In this document: piece after piece, positions 6,452 through 13,803 of the stretch
How the letters are laid out: each line of letters starts with the position of its first letter
How positions within the stretch are numbered: the stretch's first letter is position 1
Source of the DNA: an uncultured Opitutia bacterium
GTDB lineage: Bacteria > Verrucomicrobiota > Verrucomicrobiia > Opitutales > UBA953
Direction: 5' to 3'
NCBI GenBank assembly: GCA_903895475.1
Contig: CAITUF010000084.1
Coordinates: forward strand, 1 to 14,024
DNA length: 14,024 nucleotides
Notes under the pieces: generated by a model
The model's input: the letters and a program-made list of their open reading frames with translations, nothing else
Told to the model about the DNA's origin: nothing
Database searches by the model: none
Translations under genes and position numbers: made by a program

Positions 6452-6898
6452 TCAGAGCGCCTGCCGGCGGGCCGGGCGACCCTCATCGACCTCGATATAG
6501 TCAAACATGGTGTCCACGCCGGCCTCAGGCCCGAGTTGATTCTCCTTGAGGCGCCGCAGGAGTACCTCGTTGGCTTCGTCGCGCCAACCACGCTTAGTCA
6601 TAAACCCGTTCCAAATCTCGATATCATTCGTGGTCAGTTTACGGCCCCGGGCCTCGGCCCAGGCCATGACTTCTTCATCGGTGACGGCCGGGTTACCCAG
6701 CACCCAGATACGGAGTTCGTCATACTTAATCCCTAGGTACTGACAGCAACGGTCATCAAAAGCCTTGCCCAGGTTATTAACGAAGTCGGCATGCAGCGCT
6801 CCGCGGGCATGCAGGCGAAGCTTATCGAGCAGGCGCGGGAGATAGACGAAGCCGCGGACGGCTTCATAAGGGCTGCGGAGTCCGGGGACGTTGGGCAT
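6452..6898 (-). CDS. DUF5069 domain protein
   Basis: This 148-residue cytosolic protein of unknown function matches the DUF5069 family as I recall it over its full length. Conserved blocks are LRSPYE (7-12), VYLPRLLDKLRLH (18-30), FDDRCC (47-52), WNGFMTKRGWRDEA (96-109) and TMFDYIEVDEGR (130-141). The vicinal cysteines 51-52 and the tryptophan/arginine-rich block are the most striking conserved parts. No enzymatic role is established. It has no signal peptide or membrane helix. The start at 6898 gives the expected N-terminus. The gene is divergent from the SGNH hydrolase, with 111 bp between starts, and a possible promoter sits so close to the ATG that the message may be leaderless. Confidence 0.9.
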   Translation of the reverse strand: MPNVPGLRSPYEAVRGFVYLPRLLDKLRLHARGALHADFVNNLGKAFDDRCCQYLGIKYDELRIWVLGNPAVTDEEVMAWAEARGRKLTTNDIEIWNGFMTKRGWRDEANEVLLRRLKENQLGPEAGVDTMFDYIEVDEGRPARRQAL

Positions 6899-6905
6899 GC
6901 CCCAA

Positions 6906-6933
6906 AAAATAGAAACAGCGGCCTCTTTGGCAA
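6906..6933 (-). promoter_or_regulatory. Candidate leaderless promoter of the DUF5069 gene
   Basis: On the minus strand TTGCCA (6928-6933, 5 of 6 to TTGACA) and TATTTT (6906-6911, 4 of 6 to TATAAT) are 16 bp apart. A transcript starting 6-8 nt past the -10 would begin at or within a base or two of the ATG at 6898. No ribosome binding site could fit, which is consistent with a leaderless mRNA. Confidence 0.4.
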
Positions 6934-7009
6934 GGGGACAACAGCGGGCACCCTTTCCCCCTTTACAGCGGCGGACGTTTCTCCTGCATGAACAGCACCC
7001 CTCCCCACT

Positions 7010-7762
7010 ATGCGTGCCTTCCTCCCCCTGCTCCTCACTGCCGCCCTCTTCGGCGCCGACACCCCCAAGGCCGCTGAGAAGCCCGTCGCCAAGGCCGTCG
7101 AAAAGGCCGCCATTCGGAAGCCGCTAGCCGAGCAGCCCCTGCGCATGGCCAAAGATATCGAGGCCTTCGAGAAGCAGGATAAGACCAACCCGCCACCGCA
7201 GCACGCCCTCCTGCTGAGCGGCGCCAGCTCGCTCCGGATGTGGAAGAGCGTTGCTGAAGAGATGAAGCCCTACCCGACCATTAACCGCGGCTTCGGCGGC
7301 TCCTACACCACCGAGGTCCTCGGCTACATGGACCGCATCACCCTACCCTATCACCCGCGCGTGATCGTCTTCCACTGCGGCGGCAATGACATCAACGCCG
7401 GCGACCCGCCCTCCGCTCCGATCCAACGTATCCGCGAATACCTCGCCCGCCTCCGCAAGGACAACCCCGACACTGCTGTGGTCTTCATGGCCACGACCCG
7501 TGCCCCGTCGCGTAAAGCCAAGTGGGTTGACCTCGACCAGTTCAACCGTGACCTCGCCGCTTTAGCTAAACAGGAAAAGAACACTTGGTTCGTCGACATC
7601 AATCCGGCGCTCAATCAAGCCAGCGGCGAAGGCAAGGAAGGCCACTACCTCAAGGATAACCTCCACCCCAGCGAGCTAGGCTATAAGGAAATCACCAAGG
7701 TGGTGCGTCCGGCCGTCGATGAAGCCTGGAAGGCCACCGAGGCGGCCTTCAAAGGTAAGTAA
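7010..7762 (+). CDS. Secreted SGNH/GDSL-family hydrolase
   Basis: This 250-residue protein has an N-terminal signal peptide (about 1-15, hydrophobic LPLLLTAALFGA), then an Ala/Lys/Pro-rich linker (16-45) and one SGNH hydrolase domain. The family blocks are visible: I, SGASSLRMW with nucleophile probably Ser73; II, INRGFGGSYT (91-100) with the oxyanion glycine; III, HCGGNDI with Asn126; V, DNLHPS with Asp216 and His219. It is likely an exported esterase or deacetylase acting on acylated glycans or lipids; the substrate cannot be told. The ATG at 7010 follows a C-rich leader without a Shine-Dalgarno. It stands alone: the divergent DUF5069 gene lies upstream and a repeat-rich gap downstream. Confidence 0.9.
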   Translation: MRAFLPLLLTAALFGADTPKAAEKPVAKAVEKAAIRKPLAEQPLRMAKDIEAFEKQDKTNPPPQHALLLSGASSLRMWKSVAEEMKPYPTINRGFGGSYTTEVLGYMDRITLPYHPRVIVFHCGGNDINAGDPPSAPIQRIREYLARLRKDNPDTAVVFMATTRAPSRKAKWVDLDQFNRDLAALAKQEKNTWFVDINPALNQASGEGKEGHYLKDNLHPSELGYKEITKVVRPAVDEAWKATEAAFKGK

Positions 7763-7769
7763 GGCGAAC

Positions 7770-7795
7770 GGGGGTTGGGGGTTTGGGGTTGGGGG
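7770..7795 (+). other. Strong G-quadruplex motif
   Basis: Four G-runs of 5, 5, 4 and 5 (7770-7774, 7777-7781, 7785-7788, 7791-7795) are separated by loops of TT, TTT and TT. Runs of four or more Gs with loops of 2-3 nt are a textbook intramolecular quadruplex. It begins 8 nt after the SGNH hydrolase stop and lies in the RNA-sense strand, so it could fold in the 3' end of that transcript. Confidence 0.7.
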
Positions 7796-7854
7796 TTGGA
7801 GGAAGTGAGGCGACTGCGTCGCGCATTCTTCCCCGCAATCCCTGCCTCGGGTAG

Positions 7855-7925
7855 GGTCGAGACTGCGTACCGACCTAGCTGTCTTTGGGACTGGGAAGCC
7901 GCTAGGTTGGCACGCAGTGCCAACC
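7855..7925. repeat. Inverted pair of REP-like hairpins (BIME-like)
   Basis: Copy 2 is on the plus strand at 7905-7925: arms GGTTGGCAC and GTGCCAACC (perfect 9 bp) around GCA, preceded by GCTA and followed by CTACCTCG. Copy 3 is on the minus strand at 7875-7855: arms GGTCGGTAC and GTCTCGACC (7 of 9 paired) around GCA, preceded by GCTA and followed by CTACCCGA. The two face each other with a 29-bp spacer, the arrangement of bacterial interspersed mosaic elements. Copy 1 at 832-852 shares loop and flanks but differs at three stem positions, all compensated on the other arm. Confidence 0.75.
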
Positions 7926-7959
7926 CTACCTCGATGCAGGGGCTTATCTCCCAGCGAAA

Positions 7960-7980
7960 GGACGCGTCGCCGTCGCGTCC
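7960..7980 (+). repeat. REP-like 21-nt hairpin, copy 4
   Basis: The arms GGACGCGTC and GTCGCGTCC surround a GCC loop. They pair at 8 of 9 positions in the same 9-3-9 layout and are followed by CTACCC like the other copies. It lacks the CTA in front and has GCC instead of GCA, so it is a more diverged member. Confidence 0.6.
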
Positions 7981-8016
7981 CTACCCAATCCCTACTCGAC
8001 CAACCTCGACTCATTC

Positions 8017-8064
8017 CTCGATTCCGCCCTCAACCCTTCCCTCGATTCTGCCCTCGACTCTTCC
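8017..8064. repeat. 24-bp tandem duplication
   Basis: Units 8017-8040 and 8041-8064 are adjacent and match at 21 of 24 positions; all three differences are transitions. A partial related phrase (CCTCGACTCATTC) precedes them from 8004. The duplication lies about 50 bp before the MFS start, so it could be in its leader or promoter region. Confidence 0.65.
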
Positions 8065-8114
8065 ACACCCCTTTCGCCTTTGCACTTTCGGACATAGTCC
8101 TCATTTTCCGGGCG

Positions 8115-9356
8115 ATGCCCGACGCTGCCGAACAGACCGAAGCCCCGGTAACGCCGGCGAAGTTCCCGCCGCCGGCATTCGTACGGTACATGGTCGGCGA
8201 AGGCATCTCGATGACCGGCACCTGGATGCAGGCCATGGCTGGCGGTTGGGTCATGGCTGGCCTGACGACGAGTGCCACGATGCTCGGACTCGTCAATCTG
8301 ATGGGTGGGCTGCCGATGATCGCGCTGACCATGACGGGCGGCCTATTTGCCGACAAGTTTGATAAGCGCCTCATCCTCCAGGTCTGCCAAGTCGTCCAAA
8401 TCGTTCTGTCACTCACCCTAGGCTACCTGATTGGGCAGAACTCCATCGAGATGTGGCATATCTTCTTAGCCGCCTTCCTGCTCGGGGTTTCGAACGCCTT
8501 CGAAATGCCCGCGGCTTCCGCCCTGGTCCCTGAGCTCGTGGCCAAGGAACACGTTGCGCGAGCCGTGGCCATCGACCGGGCAGTGTTCCACGGTACGCGT
8601 CTCATCGGCCCAGCCGCTGCGGGCTACTTGGTTGCACAGTTTGGCGAATCGTCGGCGTATTACCTGAACGCCCTGACGTTCCTCGCCTTGATGGTGGCTT
8701 TACTGACCATACCACCCCGACCAGTCGGCTCGGCCGAACAGGAAGAAAAACGCAAGGGCGGCATGGGAGAAGGCGCCAAGCACATCCTCAAGGATCGCCC
8801 CAGCCTCGCGATGATTCTGCTCATGGCCACCAATACGATCTTCGTGTTTCCAGTGATGATCGTCCTTCTGCCACTCTACTCCCGCCTTGTCCTTAAATTA
8901 GACTCTCAGGACATGGGCTGGCTCATGTTCAGTTCGGGGATTGGCTCACTCACTGGATCATTATTAATCCTCAAAGTCCGCCGCGATCAACGCCCCTGGG
9001 TCTTGGCTACGGCCGTCGCGCTCATTTGTATCGCCCTCACCAGCCTGAGTTACGCCGACAGCTTCCTCTGGGCGGCGGGCTCGCTGACTTCCTTGGCCCT
9101 CGGGGTCTCTACGCTGGTCGGGCTTTCCAATACAGTCGTCCAAGAACGCGCACCGGCCGAGATTCGCGGTCGGGTTTCGGCGATTGCCGGCCTGAGCTTC
9201 TTTGGGCTGCTTCCCTTTGCAGGTATGATTATGGCCGCACTTGCGGACTGGATTCAGATTCGGCCCGCCCTCCTGGCGGCAGCCATCGCCTATGCTATTA
9301 TCGGCTGCTTCGTCCTGCTCTGGGCGGGTAAGGCCGCGGGGGAAGAGATCGCCTAA
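8115..9356 (+). CDS. Major facilitator superfamily transporter, MFS_3/EntS-like
   Basis: This 413-residue inner-membrane secondary transporter has a hydrophobic profile consistent with about 12 helices. The loop 2-3 signature reads GGLFADKFDKR (75-85). VQERAPAEIRGRVSAI (342-357) is typical of the MFS_3 group, which includes the enterobactin exporter EntS and other efflux proteins. A charged central loop (about 204-226) separates the two halves. The substrate is unknown; export of a small molecule is the likeliest role. The frame is open upstream to a GTG at 7917, but the ATG at 8115 is preferred: the upstream part encodes low-complexity sequence and overlaps hairpin repeats, while MPDAAEQ gives a normal short N-terminus. 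There is no clear Shine-Dalgarno. Confidence 0.9.
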   Translation: MPDAAEQTEAPVTPAKFPPPAFVRYMVGEGISMTGTWMQAMAGGWVMAGLTTSATMLGLVNLMGGLPMIALTMTGGLFADKFDKRLILQVCQVVQIVLSLTLGYLIGQNSIEMWHIFLAAFLLGVSNAFEMPAASALVPELVAKEHVARAVAIDRAVFHGTRLIGPAAAGYLVAQFGESSAYYLNALTFLALMVALLTIPPRPVGSAEQEEKRKGGMGEGAKHILKDRPSLAMILLMATNTIFVFPVMIVLLPLYSRLVLKLDSQDMGWLMFSSGIGSLTGSLLILKVRRDQRPWVLATAVALICIALTSLSYADSFLWAAGSLTSLALGVSTLVGLSNTVVQERAPAEIRGRVSAIAGLSFFGLLPFAGMIMAALADWIQIRPALLAAAIAYAIIGCFVLLWAGKAAGEEIA

Positions 9357-9358
9357 GG

Positions 9359-9409
9359 CCTTTTAACGTCAGGGGAAGGAACTGTTGGGCTCGGGGGCTG
9401 TTTAAAAGG
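9359..9409. promoter_or_regulatory. 8-bp inverted repeat in the MFS-Gfo/Idh gap
   Basis: CCTTTTAA (9359-9366) and TTAAAAGG (9402-9409) are perfect inverted copies with 35 bp between them, just after the MFS stop and 15 bp before the oxidoreductase start. They could be an operator pair or half of a loop-forming terminator. The match is short, so confidence is low. Confidence 0.3.
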
Positions 9410-9424
9410 GACCCCACCCCCATC

Positions 9425-10789
9425 ATGCTCCCCCGTCGCACCTTCCTCAAGAACGCCGGCCTCCTCGCCGCAGGCGTGGCCGCCCTTCGCCCACTCGCCC
9501 GTACCTCCGCGCGGACCGTCTCCCCCAACGAGAAACTCAATGTCGCTGTCATCGGCTTCGGGGGCGTCGGCGGCAGCAACATCAGCAACTGTGCCGATGA
9601 GAACGTCGTCGCGATGTGCGACCTCGACCTCAAGCGCTGCGCGGGGACGATTAAGAAGTTCCCGCAGGCCGAACTCTTCACCGACTTCCGTAAGATGCTC
9701 GAGAAGCGTAAGGATATTGACGGCGTGATCATCGCGACGCCCGACCACTCGCATGCCTTCATCGGCATGGCCTGCATGCGCGAAGGCAAGCACGTCTATA
9801 TCCAGAAGCCTATCGCGCACTCCGTCTTCGAAGCCCGTCGGCTCACCGAAGGCGCCCGCGAATTCAAGGTCGTCTCCCAGATGGGTAACCAAGGCCACTC
9901 CGGCGAAGGCATCCGCCAAATCTGCGAATGGATTGACGCCGGCATCATCGGCGAAGTTCGCGAGGCACATGCCTGGACTAATCGCCCCATCTGGCCGCAG
10001 AGCTCTGACATGGATCGCCCGAAGGGTGACGCCTCTCCGCCCGAAGGCATGGATTGGGACCGCTGGTGCGGCCCTGCTCCGCTGCGTCCATTCAACGCCG
10101 TCTATCACCCCGGCAAGTGGCGCGCGTGGTGCGACTTCGGCACTGGCGCGCTCGGGGACATGGGTTGCCACATTATCGACCCAGTCTTCCAGGCACTGAA
10201 GCTGCTTTATCCAACGAGCGTTGAGGGCAACGTCTCCACGACCTTCGAGGAGTTCGGCAAGAAGAGCGTGCCGAAGAACGAGTGCTTCCCGCGGTCCACC
10301 ATTGCCCGCTTCCGTTTCCCCGCCCGCGGCGCGCTGCCGCCCGTGGAACTCACGTGGTGGGATGGCGGCCTGATGCCATCACGTCCGGTCGAACTGGAAG
10401 ATGACATGCCCTTCGGCGACAACGATGGTGGCTGCCTCTTCGTTGGCACCAAGGGCAAGATCGTCTGTGGTTGCTACGGCTCCAAGCCCCGCCTGCTCGA
10501 CGCCGACCAACGCAACTTCGTCAAGACCCTGGCTAAGACGATTCCGCGTATCCCCGGCAACACCTCGGGCCACGAGAAGGACTGGATTCGCGCGTGCAAG
10601 GGTGGCGTCGCGGCCTGCTCGAACTTCGACTACTCCGGCCCGCTATCCGAGATGGTACTCATGGGCAACCTGGCCATCCGCTTCCCCGACCGTAAACTCC
10701 TCTGGGACGGCGAAAAGATGCAGGTGACGAACGACAAGGCCGCCAATGCCTTCGTTCACCGAAAGTACCGCGAAGGGTATACGCTGTAA
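9425..10789 (+). CDS. Tat-exported Gfo/Idh/MocA-family oxidoreductase
   Basis: This 454-residue protein begins with a twin-arginine signal (Arg4-Arg5 in PRRTFLK, then a hydrophobic stretch to about residue 24), so it should fold with its cofactor in the cytoplasm and be exported to the periplasm. The Rossmann fold follows: VAVIGFGGVGG (GxGxxG at 44-49), MCDLD (64-68), ATPDHSH (104-110) and the catalytic-region lysine Lys128 in IQKP (usually EKP). The C-terminal half has DMGCHIID (245-252), whose histidine is the usual active-site position. Planctomycetes and Verrucomicrobia encode many such secreted members, thought to oxidise or epimerise sugars and inositols; the substrate here is unknown. 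The C-rich leader before the ATG lacks a Shine-Dalgarno. It is followed by a 117-bp gap with a hairpin. Confidence 0.92.
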   Translation: MLPRRTFLKNAGLLAAGVAALRPLARTSARTVSPNEKLNVAVIGFGGVGGSNISNCADENVVAMCDLDLKRCAGTIKKFPQAELFTDFRKMLEKRKDIDGVIIATPDHSHAFIGMACMREGKHVYIQKPIAHSVFEARRLTEGAREFKVVSQMGNQGHSGEGIRQICEWIDAGIIGEVREAHAWTNRPIWPQSSDMDRPKGDASPPEGMDWDRWCGPAPLRPFNAVYHPGKWRAWCDFGTGALGDMGCHIIDPVFQALKLLYPTSVEGNVSTTFEEFGKKSVPKNECFPRSTIARFRFPARGALPPVELTWWDGGLMPSRPVELEDDMPFGDNDGGCLFVGTKGKIVCGCYGSKPRLLDADQRNFVKTLAKTIPRIPGNTSGHEKDWIRACKGGVAACSNFDYSGPLSEMVLMGNLAIRFPDRKLLWDGEKMQVTNDKAANAFVHRKYREGYTL

Positions 10790-10813
10790 GGGCCGTCATA
10801 ACGCAACCTTCCG

Positions 10814-10862
10814 GGGCCCACGGGGGTTCAAGAGTGAGGGCATTTGCCTCGCCCTTGGGCCC
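10814..10862. terminator. Long imperfect hairpin after the Gfo/Idh gene, possible terminator
   Basis: The outer arms GGGCCCA (10814-10820) and TGGGCCC (10856-10862) pair perfectly. Inside, 10830-10842 pairs with 10845-10856 around a TT loop, with one mismatch, one G-T wobble and one bulged G. The hairpin sits 25 bp after the oxidoreductase stop and ends 45 bp before the next ATG. No T-tract follows, so classical intrinsic termination is uncertain; it may instead protect a 3' end. Confidence 0.4.
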
Positions 10863-10906
10863 GCTTTGGCTTGATTAATCCTACCCCACCCTTTCCCGCC
10901 CCACCC

Positions 10907-13012
10907 ATGCTTGCCTTCGGCCTTACCATCTTCTGGGGCGCGTTCCTGCTCTTCCTCGTCCAGCCGCTCATCGCGCGGTTCATTTTGCCTTGGTTCGGTG
11001 GCGGACCCGCCGTCTGGACGGCTTGCATGCTCTTCTTTCAGGTCATGCTCCTCGCGGGCTACGCCTACGCCCACTGCAGCATCACGTGGCTCCGTCCACG
11101 GCAGCAGGTCCTCCTCCATTTGGCTCTACTGGCCCTCGCGGTCTGCTTCCTACCAATCGCTCCCGGTGAACAGTGGAAGCCCGTGGGCAACGCCCAGCCG
11201 ACCGGCCACATCCTCTGGCTTCTGCTGGCCTGCATTGGCCTGCCCTACCTCGTACTCTCTGCCACCGGCCCACTCCTACAGGCATGGTTCAGCCGCAGTC
11301 ATCCAGGCGTCTCCCCTTACCGCCTCTACGCTCTTTCCAACGTTGGCTCACTCCTCGCACTTTTCGCTTACCCCTTCGGCATCGAACCGAATCTCACGCG
11401 CCAAGCCCAGTCGCTCGGCTGGTCGGTCGGTCTCGCGGGCTACGCTGCCCTCGCCGCTTGGTGCGGCCTAGCGGTCTGGCGACGCGGGAACACGGCCACC
11501 GACACCCAAGCCACCACTCAAGCTAAGCCCGCTGCACCGACCTCTTGGAGCCATCGCTTGCTCTGGCTAGCCCTGCCCGCATGTGGGGTTGTGCTGCTCC
11601 TCTCGATCACCAATAAACTCTGCCAAGACATCGCGGTCGTCCCCTTCCTTTGGGTACTCCCGCTGGGACTCTACCTAGTGTCATTCATCATCAGTTTCGA
11701 CAGCCCCCGCTGGTATCAACGCTGGCTCTGGTGGCCGGCTTTGGCGGCCTTACTGGGCACGGTTCTGTGGAAACTCCATGAAGCCGCCACCTTCCCCAGT
11801 ATGGCTGGTGAGGGCGCCCTCTACCTCGGTACACTCTTTGTCGGCTGCATGGTCTGCCACGGCGAAGTCTACCGCCTACGTCCTGAAGTTAATCGCCTCA
11901 CGGGCTACTACCTCTCACTCTCGGCCGGCGGCGCCGCCGGTGGCATCTTCGTGGCGCTGCTCGCGCCGATGATTTTTCCGCATTACTTCGAACTGCATGT
12001 CGGACTGTTTCTCATCGCGGCACTCGTGCTAGCCGTTTTGGCTAGCGAGACGACGAACTTCCTGCGTCGTAGAGCCAATCGCTGGATGTGGGTGCCGTTA
12101 CTCCTCGTCTTGGGAGCCTACGGAATCGGACTTTTCCAAACGGCCGCGGCCTCGTTGAGTAATACGAAGCTGACGGTCCGTGACTTCTACGGCGTGCTTA
12201 AGGTGACGGAAGACGAGGCGGGCGACCCGCAGCGTCATAAGATCACCCTCCTCCACGGCGGTACCATCCACGGCATGCAGTACCTCGCACCGAAGCCACG
12301 CATCACCCCAACGACCTATTACACCTCGGGCAGCGGCGTCGGTCGCATCCTCGCCACGCCCAGCCCACTCCATGGACGTAAGGTCGCCGCCGTTGGCCTC
12401 GGCACCGGAACGCTCGCCGCTTGGGGCCGAAAGGGTGATGAATTTCACTTCTACGAGATCAATGATAACGTCGTGCGCATCGCCCAAGACACGTTCCACT
12501 ACCTCCGCGACAGCCAAGCGAAAATTGACCTCCGTATGGGCGATGCCCGCCTAACACTCGAGAAATTGCCGCCACAGAACTACGATGTGATCATCCTTGA
12601 CGCCTTTAGCAGCGACGCCATCCCGGTGCACCTGCTCACACTCGAGGCCTTCGCCACCTACCGTAAACACCTGCGTCCTGGCGGGGTCATCGCAGTCCAT
12701 ATCTCCAACCGCTACCTCAACCTCGAACCGGTGGTGATGCGGGCGGCAGAACAGGGCAAACTGAGCGCCCTCTACTTCAATAACTCCGGGGAAGTGCCCG
12801 AGGACGCGGACGCCGAAGACGCCTATTCTTCCGATTGGATTTTGCTCTCCGACGACCCGGCGACCCTCCGCCAGACCAGCCTCGCCAAGCATGGCACCGT
12901 CCCCAAGCCACCCGCCGCTGGCATCGGCCCTTGGACCGACGAACGTAGCGACTTGCTCCACATTCTGGTCGCCGACGAAGACTCCTTCATCGCTTGGCTC
13001 AAGAACCTTTAA
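10907..13012 (+). CDS. Membrane-fused spermidine-synthase-like protein
   Basis: This 701-residue fusion has an N-terminal multi-helix membrane part (about 1-415) with hydrophobic helices starting at MLAFGLTIFWGAFLLFLVQP, and a C-terminal cytosolic domain (about 425-701) with a spermidine-synthase/methyltransferase fold. The nucleotide-binding loop is VGLGTGTLAAW (496-506). The acidic strand end is YEIND (Glu517), then GDAR (545-548) and LDAFSSDAIPVHLLT (564-578). Typical aminopropyltransferases have GGGDGG and a DxxDP loop; those are altered here, so true polyamine synthesis is doubtful. Such fusions are common in environmental bacteria without a firm function. The frame is open to a TTG at 10844, but the ATG at 10907 starts directly with the first helix and is preferred. 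The next gene begins 5 bp after the stop. Confidence 0.88.
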   Translation: MLAFGLTIFWGAFLLFLVQPLIARFILPWFGGGPAVWTACMLFFQVMLLAGYAYAHCSITWLRPRQQVLLHLALLALAVCFLPIAPGEQWKPVGNAQPTGHILWLLLACIGLPYLVLSATGPLLQAWFSRSHPGVSPYRLYALSNVGSLLALFAYPFGIEPNLTRQAQSLGWSVGLAGYAALAAWCGLAVWRRGNTATDTQATTQAKPAAPTSWSHRLLWLALPACGVVLLLSITNKLCQDIAVVPFLWVLPLGLYLVSFIISFDSPRWYQRWLWWPALAALLGTVLWKLHEAATFPSMAGEGALYLGTLFVGCMVCHGEVYRLRPEVNRLTGYYLSLSAGGAAGGIFVALLAPMIFPHYFELHVGLFLIAALVLAVLASETTNFLRRRANRWMWVPLLLVLGAYGIGLFQTAAASLSNTKLTVRDFYGVLKVTEDEAGDPQRHKITLLHGGTIHGMQYLAPKPRITPTTYYTSGSGVGRILATPSPLHGRKVAAVGLGTGTLAAWGRKGDEFHFYEINDNVVRIAQDTFHYLRDSQAKIDLRMGDARLTLEKLPPQNYDVIILDAFSSDAIPVHLLTLEAFATYRKHLRPGGVIAVHISNRYLNLEPVVMRAAEQGKLSALYFNNSGEVPEDADAEDAYSSDWILLSDDPATLRQTSLAKHGTVPKPPAAGIGPWTDERSDLLHILVADEDSFIAWLKNL

Positions 13013-13017
13013 ATCCG

Positions 13018-13788
13018 ATGCTCCGCTCCCTTCTCGCACTCCTCCTCGCCGCCACGGGCGTCCACGCCAACTATGCCGATGAGGCCTACGCGGCCACGTA
13101 CAAACTCCACAACTCGGCATTGAACGGTACCTGCTCCCTGTACCGCCGCCCTGCGCCCGACACGGCGCTCTACCTGGTGACGACTCAGCACCAGCTAGAA
13201 GGCTCCAAAGGCGACTTCTGCCAACTAGTCCTGCGCGAACCGCAGGCCGATGGCTCCTTTAAGCGTAACGACTTCAAGGTCGTGACGCGTGTCGACGGCA
13301 AACCGACTTGGGTGAAGCATCCGAAGTTCGACCTCGCCGTTCTGCGCATTACCACCCCACCCACCGGCACGTTCTCAGCCCTACCGATTGAAGCGATTGC
13401 CAATGACGAGCGCCTCAAAGCGGCCCGGCCCTCCGTTGGGTCTCCGCTCTTGCTCTTCACCTTCCCGCACGGGGTCGAATCCATCCGCCAAGGCTTCCCC
13501 GTGGCCCGCCAAGCGGTCTTCGCCCAGCCACCATTACTCTCGTCGACAGCCTATCCGACCTTTCAAGCCGACTTCCCCGCCACGGCGGGAGACAGCGGCG
13601 GCCCCGGCGTCATTGAAGGCCCAGGTGGCAAGCCACTCATTATCGGGATGTGCTTCCAACGCATGAACCACGACGAGAAGGTCACGACTGAAACCAGTTC
13701 GACCACCATCAAGCACCCCTTGAACATGGGCACCTTCATCCACGGGCGCTACCTACTCGAAGCCATCGAGCTGGCCGCCCAACAGTAA
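13018..13788 (+). CDS. Secreted trypsin-fold serine protease
   Basis: This 256-residue protein has a signal peptide (about 1-17, MLRSLLALLLAATGVHA). The catalytic triad of the chymotrypsin fold is visible in order: His58 in LVTTQHQL, Asp105 in KFDLAVLRI and Ser193 in TAGDSGGPGV. The His motif is unusual: TTQH replaces the usual TAAHC. It is a compact S1-like domain with no PDZ domain, unlike DegP/HtrA. The target is unknown; it probably acts in the periplasm or outside the cell. The frame extends 8 codons upstream to a TTG at 12994 inside the previous gene, but the ATG at 13018 begins the signal peptide. It is tightly packed between the fused membrane protein (5 bp) and the sulfatase (15 bp), so the three are probably one operon. 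Confidence 0.88.
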   Translation: MLRSLLALLLAATGVHANYADEAYAATYKLHNSALNGTCSLYRRPAPDTALYLVTTQHQLEGSKGDFCQLVLREPQADGSFKRNDFKVVTRVDGKPTWVKHPKFDLAVLRITTPPTGTFSALPIEAIANDERLKAARPSVGSPLLLFTFPHGVESIRQGFPVARQAVFAQPPLLSSTAYPTFQADFPATAGDSGGPGVIEGPGGKPLIIGMCFQRMNHDEKVTTETSSTTIKHPLNMGTFIHGRYLLEAIELAAQQ

Positions 13789-13803
13789 TTTACCGCACCC
13801 ATC

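Larger units (their letters stand above)
7763..8114. other. Repeat-rich gene-free gap between the SGNH hydrolase and MFS genes
   Basis: These 352 bp hold no supportable gene. The MFS reading frame is open back to a GTG at 7917, but that GTG lies inside a hairpin repeat and the extra 66 residues are low complexity with many Arg and Pro. The gap contains a G-quadruplex motif (7770-7795), a small hairpin at 7810-7822 (GCGAC, TGC, GTCGC), an inverted pair of REP-like hairpins, a further hairpin of that family and a 24-bp tandem duplication. Confidence 0.7.

Noticed and set aside
5318..6898. Prophage remnant suggested by the holin-like gene
   Set aside because: No integrase, endolysin, structural gene or attachment-site repeat is visible, and DUF5069 next door is an ordinary chromosomal gene. 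Kept only as a holin-like membrane protein.
7917..8114. 66-residue N-terminal extension of the MFS transporter from a GTG
   Set aside because: The GTG lies inside a REP-like hairpin and the extension is Arg/Pro-rich and crosses a tandem repeat. The protein is normal in length from the ATG at 8115.
9353..10171. 272-codon minus-strand open frame over the Gfo/Idh gene
   Set aside because: It is antisense to a well-supported oxidoreductase, and its product shows no domain motif.
10844..10906. 21-residue extension of the fused membrane protein from a TTG
   Set aside because: The TTG sits inside the hairpin at 10814-10862. The ATG at 10907 begins directly with the first membrane helix.
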